Positions 8,939 to 18,770 are shown, counted from the first letter of the stretch. The stretch: 64,000 nt of DNA from Bacteroidota bacterium (GCA_029573235.1 JAKQGX010000008.1:33452-97451), one strand, 5' to 3'. Notes: a model not told the origin generated them from the letters alone. Translations and numbers: made by a program.

Positions 8939-10222
8939 ATGCAACCATATTTATTATACTCCGACGGGAAGGGAAATATTTTTGAAGATACCTCGCTATA
9001 TGCCTTGGGGCGCAGCGGTTGGGATGCTATGCCCGTTGCGGCTGAAGATTGGATACCATTGCCCCATGGTGGAAATTTATATGAACTGCCGGAACGCAGA
9101 GGCATTGGCTTGGATGTAGTAACCGGCGAGCCGCGCATTTGCGAAAAAGGCTGGGCGGTTGCAGCTTTTATTCCACCGGCACACACGGGCTTACACTTGG
9201 CTGCCTTCGAAACCCTACCTAATGCGGCTACTTTGCCTTTGCATTGCTATACTGCTGCTGGTTGGTACGATAATCAGTTTTATGTTACGGCCATCCGCAT
9301 AGAACAAGATATACGGCAAGAAGCTTGGGGCTATGATGAAGGATTGATAAAAGAAGGAGTAGCCCATTTGCTCAAAGAATATCCCCATAATCGATTGGTA
9401 AAACACATTGCCGAAAACTGCGCCTTGACCTATCATTGCCCTGCTGCTCGAAATTATTTTTTAGGTCGCTGGGAATGTCCTATACCGGCTTCGCCCGCCT
9501 GCAATGCCAATTGTTTGGGTTGTATTTCATTTCAGCCGGATGATGAAGAGTTGGTAGCCGCACAAGACCGACTAACCTTTAAACCTACAGTAGAAGAAAT
9601 AGTAGAATATACGGTGCCCCATCTGGAAACAGCACCCTTTCCGATAGTCAGCTTCGGGCAAGGCTGCGAAGGAGAGCCTTTGCTAATGGGAGATGTACTG
9701 CGCGATTCCATTATTGAAATACGGAAGCACAGCCAGAAAGGAAGCATCAACATCAATACCAATGGCAGTCGACCGGATGTGGTAGAGAAATTATTTAAAG
9801 CCGGATTGAACAGCATTCGCGTCAGCCTCAATTCGGTACAAGAGTCGATATACACCCGTTATTACTTGCCCAATAATTATCAGTTTGAGGATGTGTTAGA
9901 AAGTTTGAGAATCGCCCATCGATACAAAGGCTGGTCTTCTATCAATTACTTTACTTTCCCTGGTATGACGGATAGTGTAGCCGAGTACGAAGCCCTGAGA
10001 AAGGTCATTGCCGACACACACCTGAACATGATTCAATGGCGCAATTTTAATATCGACCCTGATTGGTACTTGGGCAAGATTGGTGTTTCCGATATTGGAG
10101 AGATATTGGGGATGCGGCAAATGTTGGAGTTGTTGCAAGAAGAATTCCCTCATTTGAAATATGGTTATTACAACCCACCCATCGAGCGTATGAAAAATTT
10201 TGAAACCGATTTTGCTCATTAG
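8939..10222 (+). CDS. Uncharacterised radical SAM protein
   Basis: The 427-residue protein carries a radical SAM cluster motif CxxxCxxC at C188, C192 and C195 (CNANCLGC). This is followed by a partial TIM-barrel pattern including SFGQGCEGEPLL, ININTNGS and IRVSLNSV. About 180 residues precede the cluster and do not match a domain I know. They contain three further cysteines, C161, C167 and C180, which could bind zinc or an auxiliary iron-sulfur cluster. The gene is 54 bp upstream of prmC on the same strand and may be co-transcribed with it. Family membership is firm; substrate and product are unknown. Confidence 0.85.
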   Translation: MQPYLLYSDGKGNIFEDTSLYALGRSGWDAMPVAAEDWIPLPHGGNLYELPERRGIGLDVVTGEPRICEKGWAVAAFIPPAHTGLHLAAFETLPNAATLPLHCYTAAGWYDNQFYVTAIRIEQDIRQEAWGYDEGLIKEGVAHLLKEYPHNRLVKHIAENCALTYHCPAARNYFLGRWECPIPASPACNANCLGCISFQPDDEELVAAQDRLTFKPTVEEIVEYTVPHLETAPFPIVSFGQGCEGEPLLMGDVLRDSIIEIRKHSQKGSININTNGSRPDVVEKLFKAGLNSIRVSLNSVQESIYTRYYLPNNYQFEDVLESLRIAHRYKGWSSINYFTFPGMTDSVAEYEALRKVIADTHLNMIQWRNFNIDPDWYLGKIGVSDIGEILGMRQMLELLQEEFPHLKYGYYNPPIERMKNFETDFAH

Positions 10223-10276
10223 AAAAAATACGGACGAACCCATGCTCCGCTGCCTTCGTTACCGGTTGCTGCCTCT

Positions 10277-11140
10277 ATGATTACGTTGCAAGAAGCATTC
10301 TATCAATTGAAAAATGCCTTAGCTGCACACTACGATGTGGGTGAAGCTACTGCTATTAGCCATGAACTATTAAACCACTTGACAGGGCTATCAAAATTTG
10401 ACCGATTGCTGCACAAAGACCAACTCCTCACGCAACACCAGTGGCAGCTATATACCGATGCACAAACGAGATTGATAAAAGGAGAACCTTTGCAATATAT
10501 TACCGGCATAGGATGGTTTATGGGAGAAGCCTTTGAGGTCAACAAACAAGTGCTGATACCTCGACCCGAGACCGAAGAATTGGTACATTGGATGGTTCAA
10601 GAACAAAAAGAGAATCCCTCGCTACGCTTATTGGATATCGGTACCGGCAGCGGTTGTATTCCTATTAGTATAAAAACAATGCTCCCTTCATCCAATGTTA
10701 CCTCATGTGATATTAGTGCGGAAGCCATATTAGTAGCCGCATGCAATGCAGAAAAAATGGGAGTGGAAGTATGTTTTAAAATTGTTGATTTCTTAGAAGA
10801 AAAAAACTGGGATGATTTTGAGCAATATAATGTCATTGTTTCTAATCCACCATACATACCCTTGAAAGAAAAACAACTGCTACATACGAATGTGGTGGAC
10901 TATGAGCCGGCATTGGCGCTGTTTGTACCGGATAATGACCCCCTGCTTTTCTACCGAAAAATAGCCCGTTTTGCACAAGCGCATCTTGCACCAGATGGAG
11001 CGGTATATTTTGAAGTGCATCAATCGATGGCGGGCGATACCCAAAAGATGTTGTTAGATTTTTTTGATGTAGTAGCACTACAAAAGGATATGAGTGGCAA
11101 CGATCGGATGATAAAAGCTACTAAAGCTCGCCTGTTATAA
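10277..11140 (+). CDS. prmC: Peptide chain release factor N5-glutamine methyltransferase PrmC
   Basis: The enzyme methylates the glutamine of the GGQ motif in release factors RF1 and RF2, using S-adenosylmethionine. The 287-residue protein has the N-terminal helical domain and the PrmC linker with RPETEEL. The SAM-binding glycine loop is DIGTGSG at residues 120-126, and the catalytic signature NPPY is at residues 190-193. The length is normal for the family. It ends 3 bp before the converging stop of the XRE/S24 regulator. The start ATG at 10277 gives the expected N-terminus. Confidence 0.95.
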   Translation: MITLQEAFYQLKNALAAHYDVGEATAISHELLNHLTGLSKFDRLLHKDQLLTQHQWQLYTDAQTRLIKGEPLQYITGIGWFMGEAFEVNKQVLIPRPETEELVHWMVQEQKENPSLRLLDIGTGSGCIPISIKTMLPSSNVTSCDISAEAILVAACNAEKMGVEVCFKIVDFLEEKNWDDFEQYNVIVSNPPYIPLKEKQLLHTNVVDYEPALALFVPDNDPLLFYRKIARFAQAHLAPDGAVYFEVHQSMAGDTQKMLLDFFDVVALQKDMSGNDRMIKATKARLL

Positions 11141-11143
11141 CTA

Positions 11144-11959
11144 CTATTTCTTTTGTGCCATTTTTTTTAGCGCTGCTTTTATTTCTTGCATATTGCGCGA
11201 TAGCTCTTGCATGGGCACTTCTGCTTGCGGTATCGTGTCGGATAGATAGGTTACAAACTGCCATATTTCTACCACATTCTCTACCGATACTTCATAGGGT
11301 GGATAGTAGCTATTGAGTGATGCCAGTGTGAACGAGCGATTTTTTTTGATGTTGCCGGTCACGAGCTTAAAAACAATGCCTTCCTCTTTGGTTACTACCA
11401 GACAAGGTGTTTCGGGTTTGATGTTGTTCCAATCATCGACATACTTACCTATTACCAAGGCATTCTCCGGAATGGGAAACATGCTATCGCCCACAGTAGG
11501 AAACATACGGTATTTGGTATCAGATGGAAGGTGAGGCAAGCTAAACATGGGTAGCTTGTTGATGTATTCAGGGTCGGCATAGCCATCGAGATAGCCTGCT
11601 TTTGCTTTATGGGTTACGTACTCGATATGGTCTTTGTTGTTGGCATTAACGGTGGTTGCCAATATTCGTAGCTGGCTACCGGTGCTGTAGATATCGTTTC
11701 CGGCTTCCAGTTCCCGTAGTTTTAGTTCCGACAGTTTTGAAAGGTCGGTTTTGATGAGGTTGTCAATGCTCAATTTAAAATAACTCGAAAAGTTGATTAG
11801 GTCTTCTACCGTTGGGTTTACGGTTTGTCCATTCTCATGGGCATTTAGTTTGGAACGTGAAATGGATAGGCAGAAAGCCATTTCATCCTGACTCAGATTC
11901 TTTCTTCTGCGGAGGTGACGGATATTTGAAGACCAATAAATAGTTGCTGACTTTGACAT
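11144..11959 (-). CDS. XRE-family regulator with S24/LexA-like peptidase domain
   Basis: The 271-residue protein has an N-terminal helix-turn-helix of the XRE/Cro type (residues about 10-65: LSQDEMAFCLSISRSKLNAHENG). Its C-terminal domain resembles S24 peptidases. The candidate nucleophile is the serine in GDSMFP and the candidate base is the lysine in GIVFKLV. An AKAGYL segment lies between the domains, where LexA and CI repressors carry their Ala-Gly cleavage site. Such proteins repress phage or stress genes and can self-cleave, but no phage or SOS genes are nearby. Its targets are unknown. It converges on prmC. Confidence 0.85.
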   Translation of the reverse strand: MSKSATIYWSSNIRHLRRRKNLSQDEMAFCLSISRSKLNAHENGQTVNPTVEDLINFSSYFKLSIDNLIKTDLSKLSELKLRELEAGNDIYSTGSQLRILATTVNANNKDHIEYVTHKAKAGYLDGYADPEYINKLPMFSLPHLPSDTKYRMFPTVGDSMFPIPENALVIGKYVDDWNNIKPETPCLVVTKEEGIVFKLVTGNIKKNRSFTLASLNSYYPPYEVSVENVVEIWQFVTYLSDTIPQAEVPMQELSRNMQEIKAALKKMAQKK

Positions 11960-12325
11960 TTTTAGTAGCGTTTAGTTGTTACTTATAATGCTAATGTAGG
12001 AACTATTTTTTATTTAAACACTTTTTTAGGTAGAACAGAAGTGCCTCTCTGGAAATGAACATTGGGTATAGTCTCTTCATTTTTTGATACTATTATCTGT
12101 TTTAATAAATATGGTTTGTGTAGTGGATTATGTTTATTGGAAATCTTTTCAACAGGGATTGCATTAATCATCTGGTTGAGCGATGTTATTATGCAAAAAT
12201 GTAAAATGGGTTTTGGTACGTTCTTTTTGTAGTTCCTCACGTTTTAATTACAATTGATAATTATAGTACAGATCGCATATGTTTTATATAAATGTTTTAT
12301 ATTTGTTGTATCTAAAACTACTGTT
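11960..12325. other. AT-rich intergenic region
   Basis: These 366 bases lie between the divergent XRE/S24 regulator and a lipoprotein gene. They contain the plus-strand promoter box at 12298-12305. A 76-codon open frame on the minus strand (12010-12240) has no recognisable family or promoter, so I do not call it a gene. The strongly AT-rich tract could hold operators for the XRE regulator, but no clear dyad was identified. Confidence 0.5.
12298..12305 (+). promoter_or_regulatory. Bacteroidota -7 box for the large lipoprotein gene
   Basis: TATATTTG matches TAnnTTTG and lies 21 nt before the ATG at 12326. It supports that start over the longer open frame from 12254. Confidence 0.55.
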
Positions 12326-14761
12326 ATGAAACAATCTTACAACATTATCCGTAATAGTTTTATCATAATGTCAGTTGCAATTATTTTGATGACAGCAGCC
12401 TGTAAAAAGAATAAAGATGACCCTAAGAAACAAGTAGCTACTACCAGTATTCAAGTGATATTGCCTGCAGGTTCTTCTTTGAATCTTTCCAATACAGAAG
12501 TTTACTCATTGTCTCAATCTTTCAGTGTGGGAAGCGACGGCAAATCCAATATTGCCTTTAATGCCGGAAGCAATGAAGTGGTCTTTCTTTTTGATGGAAA
12601 TATACCGGTAATGGCAGGTATCATTTCAGATGATAATAAAGAAATATCTATTGCTACCACCGCTCAGGCATTATTGTATTACGGACTGGGAACAATGTAT
12701 GTAAGTAGCAAGAAAGAGCGTGTCGCGCAAATAAAAAAAATAACTACTTATCCGCAGTTTACAGTGTTAAAAACATCACTCGAGAAGCTTTTTATAGATA
12801 ATCCGCTGATGCTCTCAACGGATGCTTATAAAGATGCATATGTAAAAGCGGTAAGCGAAATACATAACAAGCCCGTACTAGATTTAATAGGTAAGCAGAT
12901 AAAAGTGAATGATGCGGATGACACCAAAAGCGGAATGACTGTAAGAGCACAAAGTGGTAGTGATGAAAATATGGAAGTGCTCAACAATTACGCTCGCAGA
13001 GGTCATGCCTATATGTACAAAGTAGCATACCGCGACAATAACAATTTTCCATATACACTGCTTTCAGAAATACAAAGCAATACCCCGGCAGATTATAATA
13101 TGGCAGTACGCGGAGCGTCAGGTATAACTCCTGAAACGTCGGGACCACAATCGCTTCCATTACAGAACTACGAAAGTGAATCAACTTGGAAAGTACGTGT
13201 TGTAGGTGTTGGAGGAAAAGGGTCAAGCATCAAAATGACTGATGCAGAAAAAGCTAAGTACGAGGAAATGTGTGTCGATTTTTTTGCTGTTGACTTACTA
13301 ATGCCTCTTATCCTTGATAACTTAAACCAGTCTAAAGTGGTATATAGCGTATTGCCCAACAACATTGATAAAGTACGCGCTTACATCAACGAGGTAAAAT
13401 CACTTGTAAAACCAGAAACTATTGAATTGGTAAAGGATGGTGACTATACGCAAGCGATAACTGATTTCAGCGATTATGCACTATGGGATTCGTATAACCG
13501 CGAACATATTTATGAAAAATTGTTGGAGTGCATTAGTGATATAGTATCTGCAAATGAACTACAGGCATTGTCTGACATAAAAGCAAATGAAGAGCGCCAA
13601 CAGTCATTTGTTAAAATCATAAAAGGAGGATTGTTTTCCTGGCTCATAAACGCAAATGTTGATGATAAAGCAAATCCAATAGATTCACGCTTTACGCATA
13701 TTAGTAATAGCAGCACACTCAATGAATGGACTGTAATAAGTAAAGACAATGATGTAACAATTACTCCAAAACATTCGAAAATAATGAAGCTAGCAGATCA
13801 TACGCTCACAGCCTCTGCAACGGCTGCGCTCAGTGCGGGAGAAAAGATAGAATATGTATGGTCTACACCTGGTTTGTTTGGTGTTTTCAAGCAAAACGGA
13901 GCAGAAGTAACCACTACAACTTCCTCCGCAAGCAAAACGATTACTTACTATGGCAAACTAGCTCCCAATGATGATAATGTTGAAACCATTTTTGTTAAGG
14001 CATCCATCATTGGTCCAAGTGGAACCAGAGTATTGGGAACCGATACTGCCTATGTAAATGTGAAAAAACTTACAGTTGTAATGAAGCCCAACGGAGCCAC
14101 ACTCACACCTAAAAACGGAACAAAATCAATTACGTTAAAGTTACTGAATGCTGACGGAAGCTATCCTTTTTCTAAAGGTACTGGGGTGCAGTTTAAAGTC
14201 GTGTGGAGTACTCCTGGCAATTACGGACTTTTGGATGGTAACGTAACAACATATGAGACACCAAAAAACACTGTTGTTTATACGGCTACTGATGAAAATG
14301 TGTTATCGGCTACAGAAAATATTAAGGCAAGTGTTTTCTTCAAACTCTCAGATACCGGTTGGCGGCTCCGTGATGAAATAACAGGTACCGTAAAAATAAG
14401 CAACGACCCCAAGAAGATTATTTACTACGCACCACTCACCACTTATCATCTGGATAGAAATGATCAAACCGGATACTTGTGGCATTACTCAAATTGCGGT
14501 GTAGCCATAACCCCAGTGGTAGACGCAGTAACCTATTCAGCAAAAATAACATTGGGGAGCGGCAGTACTTACTCCGAAACTTGGTCTGCAACAAATCCGG
14601 GCTGGCTATATGGTTATATGTATGCTATAGACCCGGCAACTACTGGAACCTACTATATTGGCTATGGCGCCAATTGGGGTAGCTGTGTGCATAATGACTG
14701 TGAACATCGCATATCTGATTGTAGCGGAGGAGAAGCACAAATAACCATCATCGTTAAGTAA
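12326..14761 (+). CDS. Large exported lipoprotein with Ig/PKD-like repeats, function unknown
   Basis: The 811-residue product starts MKQSYNIIRNSF and has a lipoprotein signal peptide with lipobox TAAC before KKNKDD, so it is probably anchored to a membrane by lipidated cysteine. The first 450 residues match nothing I recognise. The C-terminal half contains at least two related beta-sandwich-like segments marked by the repeated phrase VWSTPG (near residues 511 and 630), which resemble bacterial Ig-like or PKD domains. It is followed after 32 bp by a T9SS-sorted protein on the same strand, so the two may be an operon. A surface or adhesion role is only an inference. Confidence 0.75.
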   Translation: MKQSYNIIRNSFIIMSVAIILMTAACKKNKDDPKKQVATTSIQVILPAGSSLNLSNTEVYSLSQSFSVGSDGKSNIAFNAGSNEVVFLFDGNIPVMAGIISDDNKEISIATTAQALLYYGLGTMYVSSKKERVAQIKKITTYPQFTVLKTSLEKLFIDNPLMLSTDAYKDAYVKAVSEIHNKPVLDLIGKQIKVNDADDTKSGMTVRAQSGSDENMEVLNNYARRGHAYMYKVAYRDNNNFPYTLLSEIQSNTPADYNMAVRGASGITPETSGPQSLPLQNYESESTWKVRVVGVGGKGSSIKMTDAEKAKYEEMCVDFFAVDLLMPLILDNLNQSKVVYSVLPNNIDKVRAYINEVKSLVKPETIELVKDGDYTQAITDFSDYALWDSYNREHIYEKLLECISDIVSANELQALSDIKANEERQQSFVKIIKGGLFSWLINANVDDKANPIDSRFTHISNSSTLNEWTVISKDNDVTITPKHSKIMKLADHTLTASATAALSAGEKIEYVWSTPGLFGVFKQNGAEVTTTTSSASKTITYYGKLAPNDDNVETIFVKASIIGPSGTRVLGTDTAYVNVKKLTVVMKPNGATLTPKNGTKSITLKLLNADGSYPFSKGTGVQFKVVWSTPGNYGLLDGNVTTYETPKNTVVYTATDENVLSATENIKASVFFKLSDTGWRLRDEITGTVKISNDPKKIIYYAPLTTYHLDRNDQTGYLWHYSNCGVAITPVVDAVTYSAKITLGSGSTYSETWSATNPGWLYGYMYAIDPATTGTYYIGYGANWGSCVHNDCEHRISDCSGGEAQITIIVK

Positions 14762-14793
14762 TTATTTTCTATAATAGCTAAACCAGAAAAATT

Positions 14794-16566
14794 ATGAAAC
14801 ATGTATTTCTTATCTCAAGTCTTTTGTTGTTTGCAGGTATTGTCCATGCACAAAGTATAGACTGGGCGACTGCAATCGGTAGCAACTATACGGATCGTGC
14901 GCTCTCAGTCATCATCGATAATCAGGGCAACAAATATATTGGTGGTCACTTCAATGATACGGTAGATTTTGACTTTGGTGCTGGTACGGCTATCAAAGCT
15001 TGTAAGCCCGATGCACTTGGCAGAGGTAATGCTTTTGTACTCAAGTTGGATGCTTCCAATAATTTTGTAAAGGTGCTTACATTCGGTTATCCAACAGTGC
15101 CGCGCTATATTGGTGTTACTAGTATGAGCAAAGATGCTTCGGGCAATTTGTTTTTGTTAGGATACTTCAATACTAAGGTTGATTTCGACCCGGACACTGC
15201 ACTAACACACGATATTGATCCAATAAATAACAACGAGATATTTTTAGTGAAGTTGGATGCCAATGAAAAATTTTTGTGGGCAAAGAATTGGGCTTATAAT
15301 TACCCGGAAGGAGCTAATAATGGCGGGGATGAAGAAGGTCCGGCAATGATGGTTATTGATGCATTGGGAAATATATGCCTGACAGGACGGTACAAAGGAA
15401 CGGTAGATTTCGATCCCGGTTCCGGTAATAAAAAATTGACCTCTAACGGGCAATGGGGCTATGTACTGAAATTAGATAACAACGGAAATTTTCAATGGGC
15501 TAAAAATATTGCTACCGACACAGTTGTGGGAGATATTGTCGTTCCCCGCTCTATTGCTACAGACGCATCAGGTAATTTATACATTTCCGGAGATTTTTTT
15601 GGAACCGTTGATTTTAACCCCGATACTACCACAACCTATAATTTATCGGACAGCGTGCAAAAGGCCTTTCTCTTAAAACTGGCTTCTGATGGTAGTTTTC
15701 AATGGGTGAAGAAGATAGGAGGCGAGGACAATAATCCCATCAGTTCATATAATTATGCCAATGCTGTAGCTGTAGATGGTGCTTCGAATATATTATTGAC
15801 GGGCAGTTTTATGGGTACGATAACGATGGGTGCTACTACTTTGGTGTCAAATGGTTATTCTGATATTTTCATAACAAAGTTGGATGCTTCGGGTAACTAT
15901 TTGTGGGCAAAAAGTATAGGCAATACTTGGGATAGCGAACGTGCCACACGATTGACGGTGGATGCAGCCAATAATATTTATATAGCGGGTACTTATAAAG
16001 GAGGGTTAGATTTTGACCCGGGTGCTTACGTGAAAAACATTACTTCTGATGGTGCGTTGGATGCTTTCTTGTTAAAGCTCAACACCCATGGAATGTTTGC
16101 TTGGGCAAAAAGTTTTGGTGGTTCAGACAATTCCGAACGTATCTATAGTGTAGCTGCGAAAGATAACAGTGTATATGTAGTAGGTAGGTTCATGACCCAA
16201 ATAAATTGTGATAATGATGGCAGCTATTATATCAACGCAGCCTATATTGGTTCTGGTACCCCGCGATATGATGGATGGATTGCCAAAGTCAATCAGGGAA
16301 ATACTTCCATTGCCGATATCGCAAACAATCTCGAAGCGGCCATATATCCCAATCCCGCCTCTGAAGAAGTTGTAATTGATTTAACGGACTTTAATCAAAC
16401 GAATATACAAGCTACAATTTTTGATATCGGAGGAAGAAAAGTACGCGAACTTTTCATAGACAAGCCGATTACTAAAGTAGATATTCGCAATCTTCACAAA
16501 GGGCTATACATAATACAACTGAAAGGTGCTCAAACCCTGAACAGGATGAAACTATTAGTGAAGTAG
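14794..16566 (+). CDS. T9SS-secreted beta-propeller-like repeat protein
   Basis: The 590-residue protein has a signal peptide ending near HAQ. Repeated blade-like units of about 55-60 residues follow, each with a DFDPG- or DFNPD-type phrase and a FLVKLD/AKS phrase, in the manner of SBBP repeats. A C-terminal type A sorting domain starts at about residue 515 (AIYPNPASEEVVIDL, ending MKLLVK). T9SS substrates are exported across the outer membrane, the sorting domain is removed, and the protein is attached to the surface or released. The acting function of the propeller is not known. Confidence 0.85.
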   Translation: MKHVFLISSLLLFAGIVHAQSIDWATAIGSNYTDRALSVIIDNQGNKYIGGHFNDTVDFDFGAGTAIKACKPDALGRGNAFVLKLDASNNFVKVLTFGYPTVPRYIGVTSMSKDASGNLFLLGYFNTKVDFDPDTALTHDIDPINNNEIFLVKLDANEKFLWAKNWAYNYPEGANNGGDEEGPAMMVIDALGNICLTGRYKGTVDFDPGSGNKKLTSNGQWGYVLKLDNNGNFQWAKNIATDTVVGDIVVPRSIATDASGNLYISGDFFGTVDFNPDTTTTYNLSDSVQKAFLLKLASDGSFQWVKKIGGEDNNPISSYNYANAVAVDGASNILLTGSFMGTITMGATTLVSNGYSDIFITKLDASGNYLWAKSIGNTWDSERATRLTVDAANNIYIAGTYKGGLDFDPGAYVKNITSDGALDAFLLKLNTHGMFAWAKSFGGSDNSERIYSVAAKDNSVYVVGRFMTQINCDNDGSYYINAAYIGSGTPRYDGWIAKVNQGNTSIADIANNLEAAIYPNPASEEVVIDLTDFNQTNIQATIFDIGGRKVRELFIDKPITKVDIRNLHKGLYIIQLKGAQTLNRMKLLVK

Positions 16567-16734
16567 TATAAGCATTGCTTTCACAATCATAAAAATCATT
16601 TTTGAAAATTTGAATGACCTTCTGATGGGCAATGGTGTGTGACATTTTTTAAAGTTGAAGGTGCCAAACTTAAAGTGGGTGGTAATGGCAAGTAGCAGTT
16701 TTGTTTGAACAACGTATTGCTGGCTCAACTAATA

Positions 16735-17847
16735 CTATTGCTTTTTAAATTCGACTCTTCTGTTGTTTGCTTTTCCCTCAGCTGTATTATTTGTATCAAT
16801 GGGTCTTGATTCTCCAGCACCCTCTGTTACCAATCTTGATGGGTCGATTCCAAAGTTTTTTACAAGAAAGGACTTTACTGCTTCTGCCCGTTTCTGAGAG
16901 AGTGTTAGGTTGCTGGCATCACTACCATCACTATCCGTATGACCAATGATTTTTATAGTGCCTTGAGAAGATTTTATTGCTTTTGCTGCTAGGTTTAGTG
17001 CTGGCCATGATTCCGGTCTAATAACCGAAGCGTTTGTATTGAAATATATTGCATTTGTGACAAAATTATTTTTGTCATCAATTTTTGCCTCTACTGTTTC
17101 AACTTCTGCTACCTTAAAATTCGTGAAATACAACCCATCTCCCCACATATTCGTTGCGAGTATAAACGTGTAGTTCGTTTTCATCGGCAAGCCATTGGGC
17201 AAGTCAAGAAACTTTTTCTCTCCTACATAAACTTTGATGTGCGTACCCATTCTTGAAATAGATATTCTGTGTACTTTCCCTTTCTTCCAGCCATTCCTAA
17301 TATCTTTCCTGTCTAGTATTCTTTCACCATCATAGTTTTCTTTTGTGGCAAGGCAATAAAGAAGTGCTTCTGACGGATGGATGTCAATCTGTATTTGCGG
17401 GTTTTCATCAAATGCTGTGCTGTATTCATTTTTATTCACTTTACTCCCTACGATGGAAACAATTAAACCACTTTCCATTTCACTCATTTTTTCAGCATCA
17501 GCCCACATGTCAAATTCAATGGTGAAATTGTGAGGTAAGGTTTTTAGATTAAGGGGATATAATATACCTCGTTTGGGTGTTTTGAGCCAATTGCCGGTGC
17601 TGGTTGCAATTTTTTTGATGCCGGGAGGGACTACATCATCTGATGGGTCATGTTCAATGATTTTCCACTTGCTGAGTCCTGAAGAAAAATCGTCATAAAA
17701 GAACGTTTTAGTGCCGGCCACAAAATCAAAGTTGCTATAAGCTTTGTTCTCAGCGCTATTTATGTCATCATCTTGAGCATACAAAGACAGACTACCTATT
17801 GATACGATTATCAGTGTTAAAAACAATTTCAGCATGTTTGATTGCAT
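16735..17847 (-). CDS. OmpA-family outer-membrane/peptidoglycan-binding protein
   Basis: The 370-residue protein has a signal peptide ending at LYAQ. A middle region resembling a concanavalin-like or LamG-type sandwich (FYDDFSSGLSKWKI) follows. The C-terminal OmpA domain spans about residues 265-370, with the peptidoglycan-binding phrases GHTDSDG and LSQKRAEAV and the terminal NNRRVEF. Two in-frame ATG codons (17847 and 17835) are possible, and the later one gives a tighter signal peptide. The OmpA domain is confident; the ligand of the middle domain is unknown. The gene ends 168 bp from the converging T9SS gene. Confidence 0.85.
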   Translation of the reverse strand: MQSNMLKLFLTLIIVSIGSLSLYAQDDDINSAENKAYSNFDFVAGTKTFFYDDFSSGLSKWKIIEHDPSDDVVPPGIKKIATSTGNWLKTPKRGILYPLNLKTLPHNFTIEFDMWADAEKMSEMESGLIVSIVGSKVNKNEYSTAFDENPQIQIDIHPSEALLYCLATKENYDGERILDRKDIRNGWKKGKVHRISISRMGTHIKVYVGEKKFLDLPNGLPMKTNYTFILATNMWGDGLYFTNFKVAEVETVEAKIDDKNNFVTNAIYFNTNASVIRPESWPALNLAAKAIKSSQGTIKIIGHTDSDGSDASNLTLSQKRAEAVKSFLVKNFGIDPSRLVTEGAGESRPIDTNNTAEGKANNRRVEFKKQ

Positions 17848-18127
17848 AGTGGTAAATGTTCTAAATAAAAAAATATGGGTTTCGGTACCACTTAAAGTAC
17901 GGTACAGTTTTATTATGATTCAAAAAATACGCTTCAACAAATGTAGTGAATGTTTTACCATACTTAGAGCTAAGATTCTCTTGGTATAAAGTTTTTGATA
18001 TTGTTCAATAGGTGGAGTAATATGTCATTTGTTATAGTACAAAGCAAAGTGGAGAAGGTAGCTTTGGAAAGGAAGAATTGTATTGTTTTAACCGATTTTG
18101 CTGATAGCTAGCCTTTACTACTGCTGT

Positions 18128-18745
18128 TTATTTACCAATCAACACATGGTATTCCGTTGGGATTTTGACTCCTCTAAAATGATTGGTTAATCCAAAGAGT
18201 GTTATCAAGGTGATGCAAATACCCATCACTAGAATAATCTTTGATTGCTTTGCAGGGGATAATCCCAATACATTTAGTTTCATTTTTTTGTAATGAATTG
18301 TTGCAATGTGCCCAAAGAAAGAGATAATTGCAAATGTGTAATAAGGGACAAAAAACAAGTTTGTTGGGAAACTATTCAATCCTGCTGCACCAAAGTAATA
18401 GTTAGTGTCTAGCAGCAAATAGAATCGCCCAACGAAAACAACGCCCACATGAAAAATGATGAAAAAAACCAAGTAGCCTCCTGTCCATACTTGCTACTTG
18501 TCAATGGTATTCCATGCATTTCTTTTTCGGATAAGGATTTGTATAAAGCCAGACAATATTTTAACTGATAACGCAAGTAACAGTACAATTTCTACAAACA
18601 TATTTCGATAGAAACGTCGTAATGTATTCATCAATGTAACATGCATTTCTACCCCAAAAACGCTAGATATATGATTGAATAAATGCATCCCAACAAAGGC
18701 AGTTACAATCATCCCTGAAATGAAATGTACCTTCTTAATACTCAT
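18128..18745 (-). pseudogene. Polytopic cytochrome-b-like membrane protein split by one in-frame TAG
   Basis: A single reading frame of about 205 codons encodes a hydrophobic protein with roughly five to six membrane helices. It is interrupted once by TAG at 18494-18496. The frame is otherwise intact: NAWNTIDK, the stop, then QVWTGGYLVFFIIFHVG continue as one membrane protein. The histidine-rich N-terminal helix (VHFISG, MHLFNH) and IIFHVG in the second half recall heme-binding helices of diheme cytochrome b or SdhC-like proteins, but that is tentative. One base change, for example CAG to TAG, would explain the stop. The 83-codon and 114-codon halves could otherwise be read as two separate small genes. 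It is downstream of the DUF6326 gene. Confidence 0.7.
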
Positions 18746-18770
18746 GATAACTATTGAATGATGACTTTAC

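Noticed and set aside
12010..12240. 76-codon open frame on the minus strand in the AT-rich gap upstream of the large lipoprotein
   Set aside because: No recognisable family, no promoter box and a composition expected from AT-rich non-coding sequence.
16567..16734. Possible terminator between the T9SS propeller gene and the ompA gene
   Set aside because: No stem with a T-run was found in this 168-bp gap.
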